A stretch of DNA of 64,000 nt from Chloroflexota bacterium (GTDB lineage Bacteria; Chloroflexota; Anaerolineae; B4-G1), in the NCBI GenBank assembly GCA_024232355.1, contig JAAEPW010000406.1:62001-126000 (forward strand), in the 5' to 3' direction. The notes below the pieces were generated by a model. It saw nothing but the letters and a program-made list of their open reading frames with translations, had not been told where the DNA came from and did not search any database. The translations under genes were made by a program, and so were the position numbers. Below are positions 45,024 through 53,423 of this stretch, in pieces. Position 1 is the stretch's first letter, and each line of letters starts with the position of its first letter.

Positions 45024-45884
45024 ATGCCTATACTAAAAGAGTTTCACAAACCTACCAGTCTCTCGGATGCACTAACGCTGCTCAAGCGCAAAAACCCACG
45101 CACCATTCCCCTGGCTGGCGGCACCTGGCTCAACCCGCGCCTTGGCAAAGAGGTCCCAGCCGAGGCAGTGGTGGATTTGAGCGAGTTAGGGCTAGACCAG
45201 ATCAAGCGTGATGCAAACACACTCTGCCTGGGGGCAATGACGACGTTGGAGGCTGTGATAAAAGATGAAACCTGCCGCTCTCTGGCCAACGGCATCCTGG
45301 CCCAGACCGCCGACCGGGATACAACGGTGAACGTACGCAATGTGGCCACCGTCGGTGGCACAGTGGTGGTGGCTCCAGAAGGCTCGGAATTTCTCCTGGC
45401 ACTACTGGCATTGGGGGCCAAATTGAATACAATCGCTCCCAGCACGCTGGCCCTCAGGACGATCGCCCACAGTACGCTTTCACCATCAGAAGAAGCCACT
45501 ATTTGGTCTATGCACCAGTTTCTAGCTCACCCGGTCGCTGTGCTCAACGATGAGTTGGTGATCAAGGTACAAATTCATCTGCCCGTACGTGCGGCCAGCG
45601 GGACAGCCCGCGTTGCCCGCACGCCATCTGATCACCCAATTGTGGCAGCGGTGGCCGTCATCGCCAAAGAACCAGACGCGATACGAATTGCGTTGAGCGG
45701 TGTGGGTCCTCATCTGGTATTGGTCGAGTTCGATCAGCCAGAAGAAGCGGGGGAAGCCGTGTCCCAAAGCGTCGCAGACACCAAACCTTGCACAGATTTT
45801 CGTGGAACGGTCGACTATCGGCGTGCTATGGGTGTGTTGATGGCAAAACGCGCATTGGAACAAGCACTAGGGAGGCCCGCATGA
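45024..45884 (+). CDS. FAD-binding subunit of molybdenum hydroxylase (YgfM/XdhB-like)
   Basis: This is a 286-residue CoxM/XdhB-type FAD subunit. The FAD-binding loops are LAGGTWL (about 33; normally AGGT) and NVATVGGTVVV (about 105-115; normally G-T/N-GG-N), followed by the C-terminal CO-dehydrogenase flavoprotein domain. It is a divergent member: the second loop lacks the usual GNL/GGNI Asn. ATG 45024 is preferred for TAGGAGTG upstream. It overlaps the next gene by ATGA, so it is stoichiometric with that Fe-S/Mo subunit; ygfM plays this part in E. coli. Confidence 0.82.
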   Translation: MPILKEFHKPTSLSDALTLLKRKNPRTIPLAGGTWLNPRLGKEVPAEAVVDLSELGLDQIKRDANTLCLGAMTTLEAVIKDETCRSLANGILAQTADRDTTVNVRNVATVGGTVVVAPEGSEFLLALLALGAKLNTIAPSTLALRTIAHSTLSPSEEATIWSMHQFLAHPVAVLNDELVIKVQIHLPVRAASGTARVARTPSDHPIVAAVAVIAKEPDAIRIALSGVGPHLVLVEFDQPEEAGEAVSQSVADTKPCTDFRGTVDYRRAMGVLMAKRALEQALGRPA

Positions 45885-48730
45885 ATATCCAACTGACTAT
45901 CAACGGGGAAGAAAGAATGCTGAACATCCAACCGGGTGAGTTGCTACTCCATACACTGCGCAAGGCCGGTTGTTATGGCGTCAAACACGGCTGCGAGACC
46001 GGGGAATGTGGAGCTTGCGCCGTGATCCTGAATGGCAAGCTCATCAACACCTGCACCTTGTTGGCAGCTCAGGCCGATGGGGGAACCATCACGACCATCG
46101 AAGGAATAGCGCCCGACGAGCCTGGACAACGGGGTAAAATGGATCCCATTCAGCAGGCATTTGTTGAGACTGGGGCCATCCAGTGCGGCTATTGCACCCC
46201 GGCCCAAGTCCTGGCCGCCAAGACGCTGTTGGACGAAAATCCTAATCCCACCGAGGTCGAGGTACGCGAGGCTCTAAGCGGCGTGCTCTGCCGGTGTACG
46301 GGTTATGTCAAGCCGGTAGAGGCCGTCTTGCGAGCGGCGGCCGTCTTGCGCGGGGAGCAAGTTGAGCGAGTGGCAAAATTGGGCATCCCCACCCTGGTCA
46401 TCGCCCCGCCCGCTACCGAGACTACAGTCGTCAACAAGCCAGAGCCAAAGGTGGATGGGATCAAACTGGCCAAAGGGCGACCGGCCTTTACCGACGATAT
46501 AACGCTGCCCGGCATGCTCTACGGCGCACTACTGACCAGCCCGCACGCCCACGCCCGCATCCGCGAGATCGATGCTGGCGCGGCCAGGGCGCTGCCCGGC
46601 GTCCACGCAGTGCTTACCTACAAAGACGTACCCCGCGTGATGTACGCCTCCGGTGGGCAGAGTTATCCTAACCCGCTGCCCTACGACCAGGTGAGCTTGG
46701 ACCACAAGGTGCGCCACGTGGGAGATCGGGTCGCCATCGTCGCTGCTGAAACGCCCGAGATCGCAGAACAGGCACTCGAGCTGATCCACGTCGATTACGA
46801 GGTCTTGCCCGCTGTCTTTGATCCTGAAGAATCGCTTCAGAAAGGTAAACCCATCATCCACGACGAGCCAGACGCCGTCGGCATCCACGACGCCACCCGC
46901 AACTTGATCCACGACATTCACGTGACCCACGGCGACGTAGAACAGGGTTTTGCCAAAGCCGACCACGTCTTTGAGAACGTGTATCGCGTCCACCAAGTGC
47001 AGCAAGTGCATATCGAGCCGCACGTCTGCATCACCTGGTGGGACGAGGACGACCGGTTGGTGGTGCGCACCAGCACGCAGACGCCCTTTCACACCCGGCG
47101 GATGCTGGCCCCACTCATCGAACTGCCCATCCGCCGAATCCGCGTCATCAAGCCCCGCATCGGCGGCGGGTTTGGCGGCAAGCAAGAGATGCTGCTGGAA
47201 GACCTGTGCGCCCATCTAACCATCGCCACAGGCCGACCAGTGCGCATGGAATACACCCGTGAGCAAAGTTTCACCAGCGCCCGCTCGCGCCACCCGCAAA
47301 TTCTGCGCTACAAGAGCGGCGTCAACAAAGACGGCACCCTCACCGCCCTCAAACTCCACATCGTGGCAGACAAAGGCGCTTATGGTTCCCACGGCCTGAC
47401 CGTCCAGTTTGTGGCCGGTTTCCGGGGATTGAGCACGTACAAAGCGCCCAACCTGCAATTCGATTGCCAGGTCGCTTATACCAACAAACCCGCCCCCGGC
47501 GCATATCGCGGCTATGGCGCGCCCCAGGCGCTCTTTGCCCTAGAATCTCATATGGAAGAGATCGCGCTGGCGCTGGAAATGGACCCGATCGAGTTCAAGC
47601 GCATCAACTGGGTCAAAGAAGGGGATGAGATCGTTATGGCCAAGGCAATGGGGGAAGGGCGCGAGGGGTTTGAACAATTTGTGACCTCTTCTGGGTTGGA
47701 ACAATGCGTCCAGCAAGGAGCCGCCGCCATCAACTGGGAGCGGTGGCACGACCCGGACTGGCGCAACGACCCGGAACGGCCCTACATCCGGCGCGGGTTG
47801 GGCTTTGCCGTAGCGATGCACGGCAGCGGGATCGCCGGGCTGGATATGGGGGCGGCCGCCATCAAGCTCAACGACGACGGCAGCTTTAACCTCACCGTCG
47901 GCGCAACCGATCTGGGGACTGGCTCTGACACCATCCTGGCCCAGATCGCCGCCGAAACGCTGGGCGTCCCGCTGGAAAACATCATCATCTACTCTTCCGA
48001 CACCGACCTGACCCCCTTTGACACCGGCGCGTACGCCAGCAGCACCACCTACATCAGTGGCAACGCGGTGCTCAAAGCCGCCGAGCAAGTGCGCCAGCAA
48101 ATCATCGACCACGCCGCCAAACACCTACTCGCCGAGGCCGATCCAGCGCGCATGTTCTTGAAAGACAGCCACGTCTGGACCCCCAACGGTGACTCGGTCA
48201 GCCTGGCAGAGGTGGCGCTCCATTCGCTCCACCAGGCCGACCAGCACCAGATTATGGCGACCGCCAGCCATATGAGTTACGAGAGCCCCCCACCCTTTGC
48301 CGCCCAGTACGCCGAGGTGGAGGTGGACGTGGAGAGCGGGCAGGTAGAGGTAAAACAGATGGTCTTTGCGGTCGACTGTGGCACCGTCATCAACCCCATC
48401 ACGGCCTCCGGGCAAGTGGACGGTGGGCTGATCCAAGCGCTGGGCTATACGATGTGCGAGGAGATGGCATACGACAGCGCCGGTCGGCTACTGACGACCG
48501 ATTTGCGAAATTACAAGATTTTCGCCGCAGACGAAGTACCCGAGATGGGCGTCATCCTGGTGCAAACCTACGAGCCAAGCGGCCCCTACGGAGCCAAAGC
48601 GGTGGCCGAAATTCCCAAGGACGCCGTCGCCCCGGCGGTAGCGAGCGCCATCGCTCATGCCACAGGCGTCCGTCTTCGCTCGCTGCCTTTTACGCCAGAG
48701 CGGGTGTGGCGAGCGTTGCAGGCTACATAA
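45881..48730 (+). CDS. Fused 2Fe-2S/molybdopterin dehydrogenase, second set
   Basis: This is a 949-residue XdhD-like protein. Fe-S domain: CETGECGAC (about 38), QCGYCTPAQ (about 100), CRCTGY (about 137). Mo domain: GGGFGGKQE (about 427), GAYRGYG (about 540), GTGSDT and PYGAKAVAEIPKD (about 901-913). The usual GAKGxGE active-site motif reads GAKAVAE: both Gly are changed but the catalytic Glu is kept, implying a different substrate from the first set. ATG 45881 follows GGAGG and overlaps the FAD gene stop. The last of the core base-oxidation genes. Confidence 0.88.
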   Translation: MNIQLTINGEERMLNIQPGELLLHTLRKAGCYGVKHGCETGECGACAVILNGKLINTCTLLAAQADGGTITTIEGIAPDEPGQRGKMDPIQQAFVETGAIQCGYCTPAQVLAAKTLLDENPNPTEVEVREALSGVLCRCTGYVKPVEAVLRAAAVLRGEQVERVAKLGIPTLVIAPPATETTVVNKPEPKVDGIKLAKGRPAFTDDITLPGMLYGALLTSPHAHARIREIDAGAARALPGVHAVLTYKDVPRVMYASGGQSYPNPLPYDQVSLDHKVRHVGDRVAIVAAETPEIAEQALELIHVDYEVLPAVFDPEESLQKGKPIIHDEPDAVGIHDATRNLIHDIHVTHGDVEQGFAKADHVFENVYRVHQVQQVHIEPHVCITWWDEDDRLVVRTSTQTPFHTRRMLAPLIELPIRRIRVIKPRIGGGFGGKQEMLLEDLCAHLTIATGRPVRMEYTREQSFTSARSRHPQILRYKSGVNKDGTLTALKLHIVADKGAYGSHGLTVQFVAGFRGLSTYKAPNLQFDCQVAYTNKPAPGAYRGYGAPQALFALESHMEEIALALEMDPIEFKRINWVKEGDEIVMAKAMGEGREGFEQFVTSSGLEQCVQQGAAAINWERWHDPDWRNDPERPYIRRGLGFAVAMHGSGIAGLDMGAAAIKLNDDGSFNLTVGATDLGTGSDTILAQIAAETLGVPLENIIIYSSDTDLTPFDTGAYASSTTYISGNAVLKAAEQVRQQIIDHAAKHLLAEADPARMFLKDSHVWTPNGDSVSLAEVALHSLHQADQHQIMATASHMSYESPPPFAAQYAEVEVDVESGQVEVKQMVFAVDCGTVINPITASGQVDGGLIQALGYTMCEEMAYDSAGRLLTTDLRNYKIFAADEVPEMGVILVQTYEPSGPYGAKAVAEIPKDAVAPAVASAIAHATGVRLRSLPFTPERVWRALQAT

Positions 48731-48742
48731 CTGGAGCAAGTT

Positions 48743-49555
48743 ATGAAAAACAAAACCATCGACGTAACATTCCTCGGTACCGGCGGTGCCTTTTGCGCCG
48801 GGCGACGAAGTAACCTGGTAGTATTGATAAAAGCGGACGATTTCCACATACTGGTCGAAAGTGGGCCGCTGATTACGCACCAACTGGCGCGCGCCAAGAT
48901 CAAGGCAACCGATATTGGGCGGGTGTTTATCTCCCATTCCCACGGCGACCATACGCTGGGTTTTCCGATGCTGGCCCTGACCCGTCTTTGGGAGCCTCCA
49001 CTGCTGCACGTGTACGCGGGCACCAAAACCACGGCATCGCTCAAGGCGATGCTGGAGCTTGCCTACCCAGGCTTTGGCACCGAACGTTTTAACCTGCACT
49101 GGCACGAACTATCAGAGCAAGAATCGGGCAAGATAGAACTGGCCCCAAATGTCACGATGCGCACAACGGTGGTCCCTTACCCACCCAACACACCCACGCT
49201 AGCCGCCCGGTGGGATTTTACCGATGGCCCATCTATCACCTTTGTCACCGACACCTTTCCCAACGACGCCACTGTAGAACTGGCCCGTGGCAGCGATCTG
49301 TTGATCCACGAGGCCAATTTCAGTGCTGTGCTCCAACCCGGCCTCGACACCTCGCCGTATTTCCACAGCACGGCGCAACAGGCTGGAGAGATGGCGCGCC
49401 ATGCGGGATGTCCGCGCTTGGCATTAGTACACGTAGGTGCGGTGACGGGCGAACAACCCGACGTACTAGCTGAAGAAGCGCGCGCGAGCACCGATCTGCA
49501 AGTCATCGTGCCTGAGGATGGCGAGCGGCTACGGTTGGACAAGGAACAAAAATAA
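48743..49555 (+). CDS. Metallo-beta-lactamase-fold hydrolase (RNase Z/AtsA-like)
   Basis: This is a 270-residue single-domain MBL hydrolase. HSHGDHTLG (about 71-79), TDTFPND (about 168) and the later HEANF and HSTAQQAG give a two-metal site like RNase Z or arylsulfatase AtsA, but no tRNA-binding exosite arm is visible. Only 12 bases separate it from the second xdh gene. Context suggests hydrolysis of a ring-opening intermediate; this is inference. Confidence 0.82.
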   Translation: MKNKTIDVTFLGTGGAFCAGRRSNLVVLIKADDFHILVESGPLITHQLARAKIKATDIGRVFISHSHGDHTLGFPMLALTRLWEPPLLHVYAGTKTTASLKAMLELAYPGFGTERFNLHWHELSEQESGKIELAPNVTMRTTVVPYPPNTPTLAARWDFTDGPSITFVTDTFPNDATVELARGSDLLIHEANFSAVLQPGLDTSPYFHSTAQQAGEMARHAGCPRLALVHVGAVTGEQPDVLAEEARASTDLQVIVPEDGERLRLDKEQK

Positions 49556-50026
49556 ATGACTGACAAAAAAATCGCCATGGGGCACGACAAAAAGATCGCC
49601 CTCGTCGCGCATGACAACAAGAAACAGGCACTGGTAGAGTGGGCAAAATTCAATCGCGATCTCTTGGCCCACCACCAGGTGTACGCAACGGGAACCACCG
49701 GCAAGATATTGGAACGCGAGTTGGGCTTGAAGATACACAAGCTGCAAAGCGGCCCGTTGGGCGGCGACCAGCAAGTCGGTGCCAAGATCGTCGATGGCGA
49801 GATCGATTTCCTGATCTTTTTCTGGGATCCGCTCCAACCGATGCCCCACGATCCCGACGTCAAGGCGCTCTTGCGCATGGCGGTGGTGTGGAATATTCCC
49901 ATCGCGTGTAACCGGGCCTCGGCTGATTTCATCATTTCATCTCCCTTGATGGATACAGAATATGACCGCCTGGTGCCCGACTATGAAGGGTATCGCTCAC
50001 GGCAAATAATCGAGAGCGGCAGATAA
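49556..50026 (+). CDS. mgsA: Methylglyoxal synthase
   Basis: This is a 156-residue enzyme converting dihydroxyacetone phosphate to methylglyoxal and phosphate. The family residues are visible: ALVAHDNKK (about 16-24, His19), TGTTG (about 45-49), [11 protein letters not shown] (about 65-75), the catalytic Asp in [15 protein letters not shown] and CNRASADF. The start ATG lies immediately after the stop of the MBL gene. In this island it may vent triose phosphate made by the DeoC reaction when phosphate is short. Confidence 0.93.
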   Translation: MTDKKIAMGHDKKIALVAHDNKKQALVEWAKFNRDLLAHHQVYATGTTGKILERELGLKIHKLQSGPLGGDQQVGAKIVDGEIDFLIFFWDPLQPMPHDPDVKALLRMAVVWNIPIACNRASADFIISSPLMDTEYDRLVPDYEGYRSRQIIESGR

Positions 50027-50066
50027 TAAATCCGGGCTTGGGAACTTGGGTTTACTGGAGGATGGT

Positions 50067-50396
50067 ATGGCTTACGATGAAGGTTTGGCACAGCGAGTTC
50101 GCGAGTTGTTGGACGAACAGCCCGGAAACGTCGAGAAAAAGATGTTTGGCGGCGTCGGATTCATCATCCACGGCAATATGGCCTGCGGCGTTCACAAGAA
50201 CGCACTCGTCGTACGCGTCGGCCCGGAGAGGTACCAGGACACATTGGCCAAGCCATACACGAGGGAGTTTGACATCACTGGGAGGCCGATGAAGGGCTGG
50301 GTGATGGTGGCGTCAGACGGCTATGAGACGGATGAGGTTCTCAAGGATTGGGTCCAGCAAGGCGTTGAATTCGCGCTCTCATTACCGCCGAAATAA
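50067..50396 (+). CDS. TfoX N-terminal-domain protein
   Basis: This is a 109-residue stand-alone TfoX_N protein: MFGGVGFIIHGNMACGV (about 29-45) is the family hallmark. The full competence regulator TfoX also has a C-terminal helical domain, absent here. GGAGG precedes ATG 50067; an earlier in-frame start lacks a site. The function of single-domain forms is unknown. Confidence 0.85.
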   Translation: MAYDEGLAQRVRELLDEQPGNVEKKMFGGVGFIIHGNMACGVHKNALVVRVGPERYQDTLAKPYTREFDITGRPMKGWVMVASDGYETDEVLKDWVQQGVEFALSLPPK

Positions 50397-50427
50397 TAAT
50401 GGAGCATTGTGATGAGCAGCCACAGCC

Positions 50428-50531
50428 GCCGGGCGCTAAACCGCCCGGCTCAAAGCTGAACCCCGCTTCGCGGGCTCTGCACAGCCTCCACAGGAGGGTT
50501 GAGATTTGAGCTGGGTGGTTCAGCACCCAGC
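50428..50531. repeat. Multi-hairpin intergenic element, copy B
   Basis: Hairpin 1 is GCCGGGCG-CTAAAC-CGCCCGGC (50428-50449). A middle part is CCCGC-TTC-GCGGG and GCCTCC/AGGAGG. Hairpin 3 is GCTGGGTG-GTTCAG-CACCCAGC (50510-50531). Matches copy A (34238-34358) in loops and linkers. It lies in the spacer before dppA. Confidence 0.7.
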
Positions 50532-50585
50532 GAGACAAACAGAGTATAACCAATACCCAAGTGACTCCCCAAAAGAGGAAGCACA

Positions 50586-51395
50586 ATGAAAATATTGATT
50601 TCCGTAGATATGGAAGGCATCGCCGGAGTAGTATCGGGCAAGCACGCATCATCGGACCACAAAGAATACGAACGCTTTCGCAAACTGATGACGGCTGAGG
50701 CGAACGCCGCCATCGAGGGGGCGCTGACCGGTGGAGCAACCCAGGTCATCGTCAACGATAGCCACGCTGGAATGACCAACATCTTGATCGAGGAACTGAA
50801 CCCGGCGGCAGAGTTGATCTCTGGCAGCCCCAAGCCGTTCGGCATGATGCAGGGCATCGGGTCAGACGTGGATGGCGTCTTTCTCGTCGGCTATCATGCG
50901 ATGTCGGGCACGGGTGCGGCGGTATTGGAGCACACGTGGAGCGGGCACGTGATCAAGTTGAGTCTCAGCGGGCAAGAGGTCGGAGAGATGGGGCTGAACG
51001 CCGCGCTGGCGGGCGGGTATGGCGTACCGGTCACGTTGGCGGCGGGAGACCGCGCCGTGGCTAAAGAAGCACGGGCGCTGCTGGGCGATATCGAGACGGT
51101 GTCGGTAAAGGATGGCATCACGCGCACGGCGGCCCGCTGCCTGCACCCCAAAGTGGCGCAAGAACGCATCCGTCAAGCCGCCGAGCGGGCAATCAAGCTG
51201 CTCACGATGCCGTTCATCGTGTCGCCGCCCATCACGTTGCGGGTCGCCTTTCACCGCGCCGCCCACGTCGATATGGCCGAACTGGTGCCCGGCAGTCAAC
51301 GGGTAGACGGGCGCACCATCGAGTGGACGGGCGATGATATGCCGACGGTGTACAAAGTGTTCCGGGCGATGGCGACGTTAGCGGGGGTAGCGTGA
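50586..51395 (+). CDS. M55 D-aminopeptidase (DppA family)
   Basis: This is a 269-residue zinc peptidase. The DppA metal ligands are at the expected places: Asp8 and Glu10 (SVDMEG), His60 (NDSHAGM), His104 (GYHAM), with the nucleophile-region LEHTW (His116) and Glu134. Bacillus DppA cleaves D-Ala-D-Ala; close relatives act on other small amides. The E. coli purine cluster has the peptidase-like YgeY, so this could be its functional stand-in, a speculation. Overlaps the VanZ gene by GTGA. Confidence 0.9.
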   Translation: MKILISVDMEGIAGVVSGKHASSDHKEYERFRKLMTAEANAAIEGALTGGATQVIVNDSHAGMTNILIEELNPAAELISGSPKPFGMMQGIGSDVDGVFLVGYHAMSGTGAAVLEHTWSGHVIKLSLSGQEVGEMGLNAALAGGYGVPVTLAAGDRAVAKEARALLGDIETVSVKDGITRTAARCLHPKVAQERIRQAAERAIKLLTMPFIVSPPITLRVAFHRAAHVDMAELVPGSQRVDGRTIEWTGDDMPTVYKVFRAMATLAGVA

Positions 51396-51829
51396 AGCAT
51401 AGGAAAAAATGGTTCTGGTGGGCTTTGGCCGGAGTCATTGCAGCATGGTTGCTGTGGATGACGCTCCGCCCCAATCCAACCGTCGCCGCGAACCTGGCCC
51501 CATTGATCGAACCCGCCGCCGACCGGGGCATTCCGCCACGAGTGCTCATCAGTCTGGCGGGCAACATTGTCGTCTTTGTGCCGCTGGGCGCAGCGCTGGC
51601 ACTTGCCCTGGACGGTCTGTCGACAGGCCGTCGGTTTTTGATGGCAACGCTCATCGGCGCGGGATTTAGCCTGAGTATCGAATTGCTACAGATAACCCTC
51701 CCCAGCCGCGTGACGGCAGTGGATGATTTACTGCTCAACACCGTCGGAACAGCGATTGGGGCATTGGTTAGCCTGAGCATGTCAACAATTTTGAATGAAG
51801 GAGAATCAAATGATAGACTTGACCATTAA
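51392..51829 (+). CDS. VanZ-like membrane protein
   Basis: This is a 145-residue VanZ-family protein with about four helices. NIVVFVPLGAALAL (about 58-71) and SIELLQITLPSRVTAVDDLLLNTVGTAIG (around 95-125) contain the conserved E-x-x-Q and D-D-x-x-x-N positions. GTG start overlaps dppA; its end overlaps the PLP enzyme start by 20 bases, so it is part of the operon. VanZ confers low-level teicoplanin resistance in enterococci, but most relatives are uncharacterised. Confidence 0.85.
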   Translation: MKHRKKWFWWALAGVIAAWLLWMTLRPNPTVAANLAPLIEPAADRGIPPRVLISLAGNIVVFVPLGAALALALDGLSTGRRFLMATLIGAGFSLSIELLQITLPSRVTAVDDLLLNTVGTAIGALVSLSMSTILNEGESNDRLDH

Positions 51830-53279
51830 CAAAGAACGACTGGAACGGAGTGTTCAAAGAGCACGGGATCGCGATATTGTCATTCCCACCTTTGCACAAA
51901 TGAAAGACCCCTCTCTCGTCCCTGACGAGATCAAGGCCAAACTCCAAAATGTTGGCTTGTGGGACGTAAACTCGACCAACCTGTTCCGCATCACGTGGAA
52001 AAACGAAGCAAAGGCCCACGGCGGCGGCTTTGGCGACGTCAACTACCTGGAACTGCCGTCGTCTCTCACTGGCGTGCCGGCGCGCATCATCGCGCTGGTG
52101 GGCAAGTGGTTCCCCACGGGCGCGCACAAGGTTGGCGCAGCTTTTGGCTGCCTGGTACCACGACTGACCACCGGACAATTCGATCCCACCACCCAAAAGG
52201 CGGTATGGCCCTCCACCGGCAATTACTGCCGGGGTGGCGCTTACAACTCGGCCTTGCTGGCCTGCGAGTCCATCGCCATCCTGCCCGAGGGAATGAGTCG
52301 TGAGCGCTTTGAATGGCTGGCCAAGATCGCGGGAGAGGTCATTGCTACTCCCGGCAGTGAGAGCAACGTCAAGGAAATTTACGACAAGTGCTGGGAACTG
52401 CGCAGAACGCGGGACGATATCGTGATCTTTAACCAATTCGACGAGTTTGGCAACCACCTGTGGCATTACGAGGTTACCGGGCACGCGATGGAAGAGGTGC
52501 TGCAACGAGAGCTGGGGCCACGAGACAACTATCGCGGCGTCGCGCTGACCACCGGCTCGGCAGGCACCATCGGCTGTGGCGACTATATGAAAAAGATATT
52601 TCCCACTAGCAAGGTGATCGCCAGCGAGGCGCTCCAGTGCCCCACTTTGCTGATCAACGGCTTTGGCGGACATCGCATCGAGGGCATCGGCGACAAGCAC
52701 GTACCTTGGATTCACAACGTCAAAAACACCGACCTGGTGGTATCCATCGATGACGAGGCATGTATGAGTCTGGTGCGGCTGTTCAACGAACCAGCCGGTC
52801 GCGCGTACTTGGTCAAGCAAGGTGTGCCAGAGGGATTGGTCGGGCAACTGGATCTATTGGGCATATCCAGCATCGCCAATGTGCTTTCTTCCATCAAGTT
52901 TGCCAAGTGGTACGAGCTGGACGAAAACGACGTTGTCCTCACCGTCTTTACCGACTCGATGGAACTGTACCAGAGCCGCTTGCGCGAGCTGCACGAGGAG
53001 CACGGCGCGTATACCGAAACAGACGCCGCGGCAGACTATCACCGCTACTTGCATGGCTGCACCGTGGACTATGTGGAGGAACTGGGCTACTGGGATCGCA
53101 AGCGCATCCACAACCTCAAATACTTTACCTGGGTCGAGCAGCAGGGCAAGACTTATGAAGAGATTCAGGATCAGTGGTACAAGCCCGACTATTGGAGTGG
53201 CGTCCACGGTCAGATTGAGGAGATTGACGCGCGGATCGAGCAATTCAACGAGATGACGGGGCTGCTCAAGGCGCTGTAG
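51810..53279 (+). CDS. Fold-type-II PLP enzyme of unknown substrate
   Basis: This is a 489-residue cysteine-synthase/tryptophan-synthase-beta-like enzyme. The PLP Lys is in PTGAHKVGAAFG (about residue 106), STGNYCRGG near 136 would hold the substrate carboxylate, and TTGSAGTIGCGDYM near 248 the phosphate. It is longer than cysteine synthase, with a C-terminal helical extension (about 400-489). It is the second orphan PLP lyase of the island; a catabolic ammonia-lyase role (compare YgeX) is plausible. AAGGAG precedes ATG 51810. A hairpin ends the operon after it. Confidence 0.75.
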   Translation: MIDLTINKERLERSVQRARDRDIVIPTFAQMKDPSLVPDEIKAKLQNVGLWDVNSTNLFRITWKNEAKAHGGGFGDVNYLELPSSLTGVPARIIALVGKWFPTGAHKVGAAFGCLVPRLTTGQFDPTTQKAVWPSTGNYCRGGAYNSALLACESIAILPEGMSRERFEWLAKIAGEVIATPGSESNVKEIYDKCWELRRTRDDIVIFNQFDEFGNHLWHYEVTGHAMEEVLQRELGPRDNYRGVALTTGSAGTIGCGDYMKKIFPTSKVIASEALQCPTLLINGFGGHRIEGIGDKHVPWIHNVKNTDLVVSIDDEACMSLVRLFNEPAGRAYLVKQGVPEGLVGQLDLLGISSIANVLSSIKFAKWYELDENDVVLTVFTDSMELYQSRLRELHEEHGAYTETDAAADYHRYLHGCTVDYVEELGYWDRKRIHNLKYFTWVEQQGKTYEEIQDQWYKPDYWSGVHGQIEEIDARIEQFNEMTGLLKAL

Positions 53280-53293
53280 GAGCACTTGAACAT

Positions 53294-53328
53294 CAACGGC
53301 CAGGCTCAATACAGGGGCCTGGCCGTTG
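53294..53328 (+). terminator. Hairpin at the end of the main island operon
   Basis: The 12-bp perfect stem CAACGGCCAGGC/GCCTGGCCGTTG with an 11-base loop lies 15 bases after the PLP gene stop. No T-run follows, so termination efficiency is uncertain. Confidence 0.6.
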
Positions 53329-53340
53329 GATATCTCTCAT

Positions 53341-53371
53341 TTGCGAAACGCTATGAAAACGAGTATACTCG
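53341..53371 (+). promoter_or_regulatory. Promoter with palindromic operator for the third hydroxylase set
   Basis: TTGCGA (53341) and TATACT (53364) are 17 bases apart. CGAGTATACTCG (53360-53371), a perfect 12-bp palindrome, covers the -10 box, an ideal repressor site. Confidence 0.6.
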
Positions 53372-53423
53372 CTGCAAGATCATCTCAAACACTTGGGAAT
53401 TCATGCACTAGGAGCACTTAGCT

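Noticed and set aside
34402..48730. Selenocysteine codons in the YgfK or Xdh-like proteins
   Set aside because: No in-frame TGA was seen; the frames are continuous with normal Cys or other residues.
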